From positions 1-32,945 of the forward strand of contig JAGSPR010000059.1 in assembly GCA_018262455.1 (NCBI GenBank): 32,945 bases of DNA, in the 5' to 3' direction. Positions 22,889-32,945 of this stretch are shown in pieces. The translations under genes were made by a program, and so were the position numbers. The DNA is from Deltaproteobacteria bacterium. GTDB taxonomy: Bacteria > Myxococcota > Polyangia > Haliangiales > Haliangiaceae. How positions within the stretch are numbered: the first letter of the stretch is position 1; the number at the start of each line of letters is the position of its first letter. The notes under the pieces are model-generated. The model was not told the origin of the DNA. It was given only the letters and a program-made list of their open reading frames with translations, and made no database searches.

Positions 22889-22906
22889 TCAGGACGCTGA
22901 TCAGGA
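22883..22906. repeat. 12-bp tandem duplication over a stop codon
   Basis: CGCTGATCAGGA occurs twice head to tail (22883-22894, 22895-22906). The first copy contains the TGA stop of the SUMF1-fold gene. The units contain the palindrome TGATCA. They fill the 20-bp gap between convergent genes ending at 22888 and 22909. Confidence 0.85.
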
Positions 22907-22908
22907 CG

Positions 22909-23157
22909 TCAGGGCGCGTCGGGCGGGGCGTCGATCACCGTGGGCGCGTCGATCACGATCGGGGCGTCCGGGACGGTCGCATCGATCCCGCCGCCGGTCG
23001 TCTTCGCGCAGGTCTGGGTCGCCTGGTTGCAGATGAGGCCATCTGTGCAGTCCGCGGCGACCTGGCAGCGATCTCCCTCGCCTTGCTTGCAGCTGGCGAC
23101 ACCGACCACGAACAGCGACAGGAGGGCGAGCAGCGGGAACGCAATGAGCTTCTTCAT
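22909..23157 (-). CDS. Small Cys-rich lipoprotein with Asp-Ala-Pro tail
   Basis: An 82-residue protein with lipoprotein signal MKKLIAFPLLALLSLFVVGV followed by ASC; Cys23 is the lipidation site. The mature core has the spacing GDRC-x5-C-x5-C-x6-C, the pattern seen in many myxobacterial lipoproteins (GD.C....DC..GL.C). The tail is rich in DAP and VIDAP units (VPDAPIVIDAPTVIDAP). The ATG overlaps the greA stop by four bases (ATGA), so it is translationally coupled to greA. Likely outer-membrane anchored; function unknown. Confidence 0.82.
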   Translation of the reverse strand: MKKLIAFPLLALLSLFVVGVASCKQGEGDRCQVAADCTDGLICNQATQTCAKTTGGGIDATVPDAPIVIDAPTVIDAPPDAP

Positions 23158-23663
23158 GACGGCGGAATCTCCTCGAGTGGCAGGATGTCGTGCCACTCGA
23201 CCTTGGTGACCTCGAGCTCGCGTTTGCCCTTCGGGCTCGTCACGGTGACGGTGTCCCCGATTTCCTTGCCGATCAGGGCCCGCGCGACGGGCGCGCCGAT
23301 CGAGATCCGGCCGCGCTTGATGTCGGCCTCGTGCTCGCCGACGATCGTGTAGGTCGTCTTCTCGCCGCTATCGGTGTCCTCGATCGTCACGGTGGCGCCG
23401 AATTTGACCGTCGAACCCGACAATTTGGTTGGATCAATAACCTCGGCCATCGCCGTTTTTGCTTCGAGCTCGCGGATCTTGGCCTCGATCAGGCCCTGTT
23501 CTTCCTTCGCCGCGCTGTAGTCGGCGTTCTCGGACAGGTCGCCGTGACCCCGGGCGATCTCGATGGCGCGGCTGTTCCTGGGGCGTTCGACGTCCTTCAG
23601 CCGCTTCAGGTGGGCCTTCATCGACGCAAACCCACCAGGGGTCATCGGGAATTTCTCGCTCAT
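23154..23663 (-). CDS. greA: Transcription elongation factor GreA
   Basis: A 169-residue GreA. The N-terminal coiled coil (FPMTPGGFASMKAHLKRLKD to IRELEAKTAMAEVID) holds the acidic tip DLSENADYSAAKEEQ, which inserts into the RNA polymerase secondary channel to stimulate cleavage of backtracked RNA. The C-terminal FKBP-like domain has FGATVTIEDTDSGEKTTYTI and ends with ISIGAPVARALIGKEIGD. Length is slightly above the usual 158. The ATG at 23663 is chosen because it starts the conserved region; upstream ORF extension is not conserved-looking. It lies 78 bp after the kinase gene on the same strand. Confidence 0.96.
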   Translation of the reverse strand: MSEKFPMTPGGFASMKAHLKRLKDVERPRNSRAIEIARGHGDLSENADYSAAKEEQGLIEAKIRELEAKTAMAEVIDPTKLSGSTVKFGATVTIEDTDSGEKTTYTIVGEHEADIKRGRISIGAPVARALIGKEIGDTVTVTSPKGKRELEVTKVEWHDILPLEEIPPS

Positions 23664-23741
23664 CGGACGGTACCTATCGCGAGCTATTCGTACCGCCTCG
23701 GCGCCCGGGTCGCAACTGGCCGCGACCACCACCAACCCGCT

Positions 23742-25613
23742 TCACAGTCGGCCCGCTCGTGCCCTGATCTGGTCGGCGTCCGCCGCAGCGGGCGCGAGCT
23801 GCAGATACCGCGCAAATGCGGACTTCGCGGCGGCCTTGTCACCGATGCGCTCTTGAACCATGCCGAGCCCGCGCCAGGCTGGCGCAAAGCTGGGATTCGC
23901 CTGCTGGGCGCGATTGAAGGATGCGAGCGCCGCCTTCGTGTCTCCGTGGACGAACGCCTGGAAGCCGGCCCTGTACAGCACCTCGGCGCTCGGCTTCTCG
24001 ACCTTCGGCGCAAGGCGTGGTCTCGGGCTGCCGCTGCCGCTGTCGCTGCTGCTGCTGCCGCTGTCGCCGGTGTGGGGGAGCATCTCGATGGCATCCTCGG
24101 AGCCGCGATCTTCCGACCCGGTGGTGGCGCTGGAGCCAACCGCGCTCACGCTGGTTCCCGATCCGGCGAACGCCGACTCCGGAGATCCCATGCCCGACGC
24201 TGGCGAACCGGTCGCGATGGTGGCCGGGTTCGCGGTGTCCTGTCCACGCGATGCGACGACAGCCACGACGATCGCCACGGCCACGACCACGATCGCGACG
24301 ATGACCTGGGGGCGCATGCGACGAGCCGGCGTCGGTTCGAGCGACGTGGGCGGCTCCGGCGTTGGCTCCGGGGTCGGGTCTGCCACCGGAATCGCCGGGC
24401 TCACCGTCTGGAACGTCGCGACCTCCTCGGCGCTCGCGCGCGGATACGCGACCTGGGGGCCAGGCGCGGAGCCCTGGCGCTGAGGGGTTCCCTCGGCCGT
24501 CAGCTCGCTGGTGATGCGCTTGAACCTGGCGGAGAACTCGCTGCTCGTGGTGAGCGCAACGCCGGCCAACGAGTCCTGGAACGCGGCCGCGAGCACCGCG
24601 GAGCTCGCGCGCCCCTTGCTCGAGACCTCCTGCAGGAGCTTCTTGCGCGCGACGATGTGGTCGTCGAACGTGGCCTGCATGTACTTGGCGATCTGATCGT
24701 TGCGCCCGCCATACCCGTGCTGACGAAGAACCTCCTCGAGGTCCTTCGCCATCTCCTTGGCCGTCGCGTACCGGTTGGCGGGATCGCGGTCGAGCGCGCG
24801 CATCACGATCGGATCGAACGCTGCCTGGACCTCGCTGTTGATCGAGGACGGCGGCACGATCGCGGACCCGAGCACCTGTCGCATCGTGTCGTGGTCGTTG
24901 CTGCCCTTGAACAGCCGCCGCAACGTCAACGCCTCCCACAGCACACACCCGAGCGACCAGATATCACTGCGTCGATCGCCCGGGTTGCCGCGCAGCTTCT
25001 CCGGCGCCATGTAACCGAACTTGCCCTGCACGCGGGTCGGGGTCGCGACCGACATCGTCGCCTTGGCGACCCCGAAGTCGACGAGCTTCGCCTGGCCGTT
25101 GTAGAGCACGACGATGTTGCCAAGCGACACGTCGTGATGGACGAGCTCGATCGGCTCGCCACCCATCGAGCGCAGCTCGTGTGCGGCGTCGAGGCCCTCG
25201 GCGGTGTCGGCGACCAGCCGCGCGGTCGACAGCGGATCGAGCCGCTTGCCGTCCCGGCCCGCGCGCAGCACGGCCAGCAGCGGCTCCCCCTCGAGGTACT
25301 CCATCGCGATGAAGTAGCGACCGTTGGCTTCGCCCAGATCGTAGATATCGACGACGTTGGGGTGCTTCACGAGCGCCGCGATCCGCGCCTCGTCGAGCAA
25401 CATGTCGACGAAGTTCTTCTGGGACGCGAGGTTCGCGTGGACCAGCTTGACCACGACGAGCTTCTCGAATCCGGCCGGTCCCCGCTGGATCGCGAGCTGG
25501 ACCTCGGCCATCCCGCCCTGACCGATCTGCGTGATCAGTTCGTACCGACCCAGAGTGGACGGTCGCGGGCCAGAGGTCTCCCCTGGGGCGGACACCGGAT
25601 CAGTGTATCGCAC
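23742..25613 (-). CDS. Transmembrane Ser/Thr kinase with extracytoplasmic TPR domain
   Basis: A 623-residue kinase from a GTG start. The kinase domain is at about 23-290: IGQGGMAEVQLA, ATP lysine in VVVKLVH, catalytic loop HHDVSLGN (Asp161), DFGVAK and FGYMAPEKL. The Arg of HRD is His160. A helical region (AKYMQATFDDHIVARKKLLQ) and a long linker lead to one membrane helix (about 436-454, VIVAIVVVAVAIVVAVVA). A Gly/Ser/Asp-rich stretch and a C-terminal TPR module (VLYRAGFQAFVHGDTKAALA, PAWRGLGMVQERIGDKAAAK) lie outside the membrane. It is a close paralogue of the kinase encoded just upstream at 25673-27346. It probably senses envelope signals and phosphorylates cytoplasmic targets. A downstream in-frame GTG (25595) is an alternative start. 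Confidence 0.92.
   Translation of the reverse strand: MRYTDPVSAPGETSGPRPSTLGRYELITQIGQGGMAEVQLAIQRGPAGFEKLVVVKLVHANLASQKNFVDMLLDEARIAALVKHPNVVDIYDLGEANGRYFIAMEYLEGEPLLAVLRAGRDGKRLDPLSTARLVADTAEGLDAAHELRSMGGEPIELVHHDVSLGNIVVLYNGQAKLVDFGVAKATMSVATPTRVQGKFGYMAPEKLRGNPGDRRSDIWSLGCVLWEALTLRRLFKGSNDHDTMRQVLGSAIVPPSSINSEVQAAFDPIVMRALDRDPANRYATAKEMAKDLEEVLRQHGYGGRNDQIAKYMQATFDDHIVARKKLLQEVSSKGRASSAVLAAAFQDSLAGVALTTSSEFSARFKRITSELTAEGTPQRQGSAPGPQVAYPRASAEEVATFQTVSPAIPVADPTPEPTPEPPTSLEPTPARRMRPQVIVAIVVVAVAIVVAVVASRGQDTANPATIATGSPASGMGSPESAFAGSGTSVSAVGSSATTGSEDRGSEDAIEMLPHTGDSGSSSSDSGSGSPRPRLAPKVEKPSAEVLYRAGFQAFVHGDTKAALASFNRAQQANPSFAPAWRGLGMVQERIGDKAAAKSAFARYLQLAPAAADADQIRARAGRL
24027..24068. repeat. 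Trinucleotide-like (gctgcc/gctgtc) tract in kinase gene
   Basis: A run of gctgcc, gctgct and gctgtc codon-sized units on the plus strand encodes the Ser/Gly/Asp-rich linker (SGSSSSDSGSGS) of the kinase on the minus strand. The tract is likely length-variable. Confidence 0.65.
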
Positions 25614-25656
25614 CCGCTCATTTCCCGGCCCCGGGTCGGGCTACATAGGGCGTGTA

Positions 25657-25671
25657 GGTGAGCTGCTCACC
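25657..25671. promoter_or_regulatory. Inverted repeat between the two kinase genes
   Basis: GGTGAGC-t-GCTCACC is a perfect 7-bp inverted repeat in the 59-bp gap, two bases after the stop of the upstream kinase and 44 bases before the start of the next. It could form a 6-bp stem with CTG loop (terminator/attenuator) or be an operator. Confidence 0.4.
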
Positions 25672-25672
25672 G

Positions 25673-27346
25673 TCACAGCGCGTTCAGCCGGTCACGCACC
25701 TGCTGCGCGTTCGCGGCCCGTGGCGCGAGCGAGAGATACCGCAGGTACTCGGCCTTCGCCGCGCTCCGGTTACCGAGCGTCTCGTGAACGAGCCCGAGCG
25801 CGTACCAGGTCGGCGCATGGTTGGCGTTCACCTGGCGCGCTTGCTCGAGCAGTCCGAGCGCCGCCTTCGACTCGCCGCGCCGGAACGCATCGAGCCCGGC
25901 AGCGTACAGTTGCTCGGCGGTCGAACCGACGCGTACTGGAGGCGGCGGCCTCGTCGGGCGCCTGGGGGGAAACCCGGGCATCTCGATCTCCGGGGGCTCC
26001 ACGACCGGCTCGGGTTCGGTCTCGGGCTCGGTCATCACCGCGGCGTCGAGGATCGCGGCCTGGCGCTCCGTCGCGTCCCGGGTGATCGCCGCGTCGGGAG
26101 CAGGCGACGCGGCGCGCGTGTCCTGCTCGCTCGGAATGTCGCGTCGGGTCGCGAGCCCGAGGACCACGACGACCATCACCGCGACCGCGACCGCGACCGC
26201 GTAGCGCGGCGCTCGGAGTCGCCGGCGTGGCGTCGGCCGGGTCGGGCGAACGACTGGCACGGCAGCAGCTGTGATCACCGGCGCCTCGATGGCCTTGGGC
26301 GCCATGGGGAATGCCGCATCGAGGACCGCCACGCTCGCCGAGCCTTGCTCGAGCGCTGCACGTAACCGGCTGCGCACGGCGACGTGGCGGGCGAAGGTCG
26401 CCTGCATGTACTGCGCGACCCGGGTGTTCTTGCCGCTGTAGCCGTGCTTGCGCAGGACCGCCTCGAGATCGAGCGCGATCGCCTTGGCCGTCGAGTAGCG
26501 TCGCGCGGGATCGCGCTCGAGCGCGCGCATCACGATCGGATCGAAGTCCTCGGGGACGTCCGGGTTGACGGAGGAGGGCGGCGCGATCTCGACGGTCATC
26601 ACCTGCCGCGCCGTGTCCGCATCGTTGTCGCCGGCGAACAGGCGCGACAGCGTCAGCGCTTCCCAGGCGACGCAGCCGAGGGACCATAGATCGCTGCGGC
26701 GATCGATCTCCGCGCCTTCGGTCAGCTTTTCGGGCGCCATGTACGCGACCTTGCCGGACACCTGGTCACGGCCGTCGGCCGAGCGAGCCTTCGCGACCCC
26801 GAAGTCGACGAGCTTCACGCCGCCGGAGTACAGGACGACGATGTTGCCGAGCGAGACATCGTGGTGGACGAGCCCGAGCGGCTTGCCATCGCGCGACTTG
26901 AGGCGGTGCGCGGCCTCGAGGCCTTCGGCGGTATTCGCGATCACGCGCGCGGTCGACATCGGATCGAGTCGCTCACCTTCGCCGCCGGCGCGCAGCACCG
27001 CGAGCAGGGGCTCGCCTTCGAGGTATTCCATCGCGACGAAGTAGCGGCCATCGAGCTCGCCGAGATCGTGGACCTCGACGACGTTCGGGTGCTTGATCAT
27101 CCCGGCGAGCCGACCCTCGTCGAGCAGCCTGTCGACGAACGGCTTCTGCTTCGCGAGGTGCGCATGGATGAGCTTGATCACCACCAGCTTCTCGACGCCG
27201 GCCTCTCCGCGCCGCACGGCGAGGTGGACCTCCGCCATCCCGCCCTCGCCGATCTGCCGGACGAGCTCGTACTTCCCCACCTGCTCCGGCCCGTCTGGCT
27301 TCCGCACCACCCGCGTATTGTAGGGCAGTGAGCCCCGCGCCCCCAC
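25673..27346 (-). CDS. Transmembrane Ser/Thr kinase with TPR domain, paralogue
   Basis: A 557-residue kinase. The kinase domain spans about 23-290: IGEGGMAEVHLA, VVIKLIH, HHDVSLGN (Asp163), DFGVAK and KVAYMAPEKL. The membrane helix lies at about 382-402 (YAVAVAVAVMVVVVLGLA), followed by an acidic Glu/Pro stretch (EPETEPEPVVEPPE) and a C-terminal TPR pair (QLYAAGLDAFRRGESKAALG, PTWYALGLVHETLGNRSAAK). Layout and sequence match the next gene closely, implying tandem duplication, though linker regions have diverged. The GTG at 27346 is 2 bp after the carB stop. Alternative GTG starts at 27310 and 27307 begin VVRKPDGPEQ, and a TACAAT hexamer 6 bases before 27310 would suit a leaderless start there. 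Confidence 0.9.
   Translation of the reverse strand: MGARGSLPYNTRVVRKPDGPEQVGKYELVRQIGEGGMAEVHLAVRRGEAGVEKLVVIKLIHAHLAKQKPFVDRLLDEGRLAGMIKHPNVVEVHDLGELDGRYFVAMEYLEGEPLLAVLRAGGEGERLDPMSTARVIANTAEGLEAAHRLKSRDGKPLGLVHHDVSLGNIVVLYSGGVKLVDFGVAKARSADGRDQVSGKVAYMAPEKLTEGAEIDRRSDLWSLGCVAWEALTLSRLFAGDNDADTARQVMTVEIAPPSSVNPDVPEDFDPIVMRALERDPARRYSTAKAIALDLEAVLRKHGYSGKNTRVAQYMQATFARHVAVRSRLRAALEQGSASVAVLDAAFPMAPKAIEAPVITAAAVPVVRPTRPTPRRRLRAPRYAVAVAVAVMVVVVLGLATRRDIPSEQDTRAASPAPDAAITRDATERQAAILDAAVMTEPETEPEPVVEPPEIEMPGFPPRRPTRPPPPVRVGSTAEQLYAAGLDAFRRGESKAALGLLEQARQVNANHAPTWYALGLVHETLGNRSAAKAEYLRYLSLAPRAANAQQVRDRLNAL
27317..27322 (-). promoter_or_regulatory. -10-like TACAAT before kinase alternative start
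   Basis: TACAAT on the minus strand, followed by 6 bases and GTG (27310). It fits a -10 element for a leaderless transcript of the kinase, independent of carB. No good -35 is seen. Confidence 0.25.
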
Positions 27347-27348
27347 CG

Positions 27349-30609
<3,261 letters not shown>

Positions 30610-30670
30610 CGCGCCGACGTTTACCACAATGGAAGCGGACCGCGGCGGGGTGGGACGGCCTGTGGAGCGG

Positions 30671-30689
30671 ATCCCCGAACCCTGGGGGT
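30671..30689 (-). terminator. Possible weak hairpin after cNMP/DUF1003 gene
   Basis: ATCCCC facing GGGGGT with a 7-base loop (one G-T pair), touching the last base of the stop codon of the gene ending at 30689. It precedes carB on the same strand, so it may only be partial termination. Confidence 0.3.
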
Positions 30690-31561
30690 CAGTGAGGGGT
30701 GTTGCGGCTGGCGGTCCCTGGGACCCTGCGATGCGGCTCGAGGGCGTCCAGCCGGCCCAGGACCTGCGCGTTCATCTGATCCAGCTTCTCGTGGAGGTGC
30801 TGGATCTGGAGCTCGGCCTTGAGGTTGACGTCGTACTCGATCTCGCCGCGGATCCGGTCGCGGGCGGTCTGCCGGTTGGAGCTGAACAGCAGCAGCGTCG
30901 ACAGGATGATCGCCTCGAGCGACACGATCATCGTCAGCAGTCCGAACGGGAACGGATCGAAGTTCCCGACCGGCAGGACCCCGACATTGAAGCCGATCCA
31001 CACCGTGAAGATCGCGAGGTGGAACACCAGGAACGTGATGCTGCCGGAGAAGTTCGCGACCCAGTCGGCGATCCGCAGCACCATGCCAGACTCGGCGACC
31101 TCGACCTGGATGTTGACGTTCTGCGACGCGGTGTTGCGCAAGGTCTGTGCGGTCGTCCGCATCCGCTTGCCGGCGGCGATCAGCAGCTGCAGGGCGGCGG
31201 TGGGGCGCAGCCGCAGCAGCTCGTCGAGGTCGCCGCGATCGACGACCACGGCCTGGCCCGACTCGGCCACCTTCGCGCTCGCGGTCCGCGGACCCATGTC
31301 GAGCAGCGAGATCTCGCCGAAGAACTCGCGGGGCTCGACGAGCTCGAGGAACACCTGGTTCCCGGTCTTGGTCTTGACCGAGATCTCGACCCGCCCCGAC
31401 AGCAGGATCATCATGTAGTCGCCGGGATCGCCGTAGCTGAACAGCAGCGTACCGGCCTCGAGATCGACGATGTCGACGCGCTCGGCCAGCACCGCGCGAT
31501 CGGCTTCATCGAGACCGGCGAACATCGGCACCTCGGCCAGGACTTCGGCAGCGATCGACAT
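30689..31561 (-). CDS. Cyclic nucleotide-binding domain fused to DUF1003 membrane domain
   Basis: A 290-residue protein. Residues about 10-125 are a CAP-type cNMP-binding domain with [18 protein letters not shown], the phosphate-binding cassette including its Glu and Arg. Residues about 155-265 are a DUF1003 domain: [47 protein letters not shown] with two membrane helices, then the charged coiled stretch [21 protein letters not shown]1003 proteins are membrane proteins of unknown function. The fusion suggests a membrane activity gated by a cyclic nucleotide. It is the first gene upstream of carB on this strand, 79 bp away. Confidence 0.92.
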   Translation of the reverse strand: MSIAAEVLAEVPMFAGLDEADRAVLAERVDIVDLEAGTLLFSYGDPGDYMMILLSGRVEISVKTKTGNQVFLELVEPREFFGEISLLDMGPRTASAKVAESGQAVVVDRGDLDELLRLRPTAALQLLIAAGKRMRTTAQTLRNTASQNVNIQVEVAESGMVLRIADWVANFSGSITFLVFHLAIFTVWIGFNVGVLPVGNFDPFPFGLLTMIVSLEAIILSTLLLFSSNRQTARDRIRGEIEYDVNLKAELQIQHLHEKLDQMNAQVLGRLDALEPHRRVPGTASRNTPH

Positions 31562-31644
31562 CGCCCGCTATCATCGACCTCGGCGCATCACGAGATCGAG
31601 CGAAGCGGCGGGGTGATTTGCCCCGCGGAGACGATCGGGGGGAA

Positions 31645-31666
31645 CCCTGCCGGCGCGCCGGCAGGG
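31645..31666. terminator. 22-bp perfect palindrome downstream of HEAT gene
   Basis: A perfectly self-complementary 22-bp sequence, CCCTGCCGGCG followed by its reverse complement, 19 bases after the minus-strand stop at 31686. It contains the GGCGCGCC core. On the minus strand it is followed by GTTCCCCCC. Most likely a GC-rich terminator in the 124-bp gap before the cNMP/DUF1003 gene. Confidence 0.5.
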
Positions 31667-31685
31667 GGGCGGAGCCCTGGAGCGA

Positions 31686-32417
31686 TCAGCGTTTCTTGAC
31701 GTGGTTGCCGTCGACCTTGAAGTCGTCCGACAGCGGACCCGCGAGCGCCGTCGCGACGGCCTTGGCCTGGTCACCCAGCGGCGCCTTGCTCTTCTCGAGC
31801 ACCTCGACGATCGTGCGCTTGATCCGACCTGATTCCTCCTCGGGTCGGGTCAGCGCGGCGATCAGCGGCGGGGCGATCTTGGCCGGATCGCGGCCGGCCA
31901 TGCCATCGATCGCTGCAAACCGGGAGTTCTCGTCGAAGTCGGAGATGTACGGCGTGAGGCGGGCGATCACCTCGTCATCGGTCCCCGGCTTCCACTCGGA
32001 GAACCAGCGCAGCAGATCGATCCGGCGCTCGGGCATCCGCACGTAGCCCGGCGGCTCGCTGGCGAACAGCGCGTCGGCGACCTCGAGGACCTTGGCGCGG
32101 TCGGCGACCCTCTCGAGCACCCTGAGCGGAAACGAGAGCTGCTCGGCCGACTTCATGTAACGCACCAGCGACGGGAGCGCCGTCGCGCCCACCTGGACCA
32201 GGGTATCGACGACCCAGTTCTTCTCCTGCTCGTCTTCGACACCCTTCATGCTGGTGATGCCGAACCGCTTGCAGAGCCCGAAGATGGCCTCGTCCGTGCC
32301 CTCCTCCTTCAACCGCTCGAGCGCACCCCAGCGGTCGGGCTGCTGCGCGAGCTTGTTGGTCGCCTTCTCGATCGTCTTCTGTAGCGATTTTTCTTTGGAG
32401 AACAGTCCGAACACCAT
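31686..32417 (-). CDS. Cytoplasmic HEAT-repeat protein
   Basis: A 243-residue soluble helical protein opening MVFGLFSKEKSLQKTIEKAT, with HEAT-like helix pairs: WGALERLKEEGTDEAIFGLC, WVVDTLVQVGATALPSLVRY, LRVLERVADRAKVLEVADAL and SRFAAIDGMAGRDPAKIAPP. The motif EDEQEKNWVVDTL is reminiscent of a conserved HEAT protein family in Myxococcota. No enzyme motif is present; a protein-interaction scaffold is likely. The ATG at 32417 is preferred; a TTG two codons earlier is also in frame. Single-gene unit flanked by hairpins. Confidence 0.8.
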   Translation of the reverse strand: MVFGLFSKEKSLQKTIEKATNKLAQQPDRWGALERLKEEGTDEAIFGLCKRFGITSMKGVEDEQEKNWVVDTLVQVGATALPSLVRYMKSAEQLSFPLRVLERVADRAKVLEVADALFASEPPGYVRMPERRIDLLRWFSEWKPGTDDEVIARLTPYISDFDENSRFAAIDGMAGRDPAKIAPPLIAALTRPEEESGRIKRTIVEVLEKSKAPLGDQAKAVATALAGPLSDDFKVDGNHVKKR

Positions 32418-32517
32418 GAACAACGCTCCGAAAATGCCGGCCGGGGGGAAACGAAACTAGCATGGACGCGCGCTTCGCCAGGGGCAGCGGCTCACGAGGT
32501 CCGACTCTTGTCTGATG

Positions 32518-32554
32518 GGTTCACCCGTAGGTCTTGTGGAACGGGTGGTCAACC
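32518..32554. repeat. Bulged hairpin in the gap before the small ORF
   Basis: GGTT-CACCCGT facing ACGGGTG-gtc-AACC, a 7-bp stem extended by 4 bp across a 3-base bulge, with a 12-base loop. It lies in the 221-bp gap between the divergent starts at 32417 and 32639. A second small stem, AGGCA-cgaaaac-TGCCT, follows at 32580-32596. Possible leader or terminator structure. Confidence 0.4.
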
Positions 32555-32638
32555 GCCGCGACAGCGATAAGTGGCGATGAAGGCACGAAAACTGCCTCAG
32601 ATGATCTGGGGCGCCTGGCGATGCGTACAATTGCCCCG

Positions 32639-32743
32639 ATGACCATCCGGATCCCTCTGCCGGGGATCGAGCTCGACCTCGGAGTCGCGGGTGACGCGCC
32701 GGCCGGTGCGCAGCCTGACAAGTTCGGGGGGAAGCGTGGGTAG
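32639..32743 (+). CDS. Possible 34-residue protein
   Basis: An ATG at 32639 opens MTIRIPLPGIELDLGVAGDA, continuing to QPDKFGGKRG. TACAAT lies 7 bases before the ATG, suggesting a promoter with a leaderless start. The last eight bases overlap the GTG start of the next ORF. Codon usage fits the genome, but it is very short and not recognisable, so it may only be a leader peptide or non-coding. Confidence 0.4.
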   Translation: MTIRIPLPGIELDLGVAGDAPAGAQPDKFGGKRG

Positions 32744-32945
32744 AGCCGCGATCGCGGCAGGGGCGGTGTTGATCGTTGGCGGTGGGGCTGCGCTCGGCTA
32801 CGCGGTGACGCGACAGGCGCCGGGCATGCCGCCGGAGGCGAACGCCGCGATGGGCAGCGCGGTCGCCGAGCTCGAAGGTGCGCTCAAGCAGGCCCACCGC
32901 AACGCGCGCGTCCGCGCGACCACGATCTCCGAGAACCTGTACGTC
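32736..32945 (+). CDS. Membrane-anchored coiled-coil protein, cut by window end
   Basis: GTG at 32736 with a strong GGGGGA ribosome-binding site. The 70 codons visible start GRAAIAAGAVLIVGGGAALG, a single hydrophobic anchor, followed by MPPEANAAMGSAVAELEGAL and a helical, probably coiled-coil stretch (KQAHRNARVRATTISENL). No stop is reached before the window edge. N-terminally anchored proteins of this kind include GAF or sensor proteins, but the rest is not visible. Confidence 0.65.
   Translation, partial: MGRAAIAAGAVLIVGGGAALGYAVTRQAPGMPPEANAAMGSAVAELEGALKQAHRNARVRATTISENLYV

Noticed and set aside
25657..25671. Phage or plasmid attachment site
   Set aside because: Only a short palindrome; no integrase, tRNA gene or direct-repeat pair flanks it.
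32500..32580. Possible tRNA because of GGTTCACCC near a stem
   Set aside because: No acceptor stem, anticodon arm or CCA region can be folded around it; it is a simple bulged hairpin.

Overview
The window is very GC-rich with strongly GC-biased third codon positions and tightly packed genes that often overlap by 1 or 4 bases. It carries several Hanks-type Ser/Thr kinases (two with a C-terminal TPR module beyond a single membrane helix), a response regulator joined to a DUF4388-like domain, TonB-CTD/HEAT lipoproteins, Cys-rich lipoproteins and an alkyl-DHAP-synthase-like oxidase. This mix points to the Myxococcota (former Deltaproteobacteria), perhaps the Haliangium/Kofleriaceae side. That is inference from gene content; no rRNA or other marker is present.

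Layout. 1-2444: low-complexity tandem repeats, then a CesT/YbjN-like chaperone with a coupled 58-residue protein (minus), then an AGPS-like FAD oxidase (plus). 2477-5430: an M1-family metallopeptidase lipoprotein and a polytopic membrane protein, overlapping (minus). 5511-7896: a second CesT-like protein, tsaE and a tandem DsbA-like periplasmic oxidoreductase, all overlapping (plus). 8126-11252: a cytoplasmic Ser/Thr kinase, a striking nested inverted repeat, an ImuB-like inactive Y-family polymerase and a YqeY protein (plus). 11266-11954: a response regulator-DUF4388 gene broken by an internal deletion and frameshift. 12024-14852 (minus): a CDP-alcohol phosphotransferase, a LicC-like nucleotidyltransferase, a Cys-rich lipoprotein and a secreted beta-propeller-like protein in one overlapping operon. 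15131-22888 (plus): a 1642-residue SIR2-like/TPR protein behind a good sigma-70-like promoter, a TonB-CTD/HEAT lipoprotein and a SUMF1/FGE-fold protein. 22909-31561 (minus): a cNMP-binding/DUF1003 membrane protein, carB, two tandem paralogous kinases, greA and a small lipoprotein. 31686-32417: a cytoplasmic HEAT protein (minus). 32639-end: a possible 34-residue protein and a membrane-anchored ORF cut by the window edge (plus).

How genes work together. tsaE (tRNA t6A), carB (carbamoyl phosphate), greA (transcript cleavage) and yqeY are housekeeping. The nucleotidyltransferase/CDP-alcohol phosphotransferase pair forms a logical two-step route: activate a phospho-alcohol with CTP, then transfer it to a lipid or polyol. 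The SIR2-TPR protein is the most unusual gene. Its SIR2 fold is recognisable, but both positions expected to hold the NADase Asn and His appear substituted, so it may be a nucleotide-sensing scaffold rather than an NADase. No CRISPR array, rRNA, tRNA, integrase or transposase was seen.
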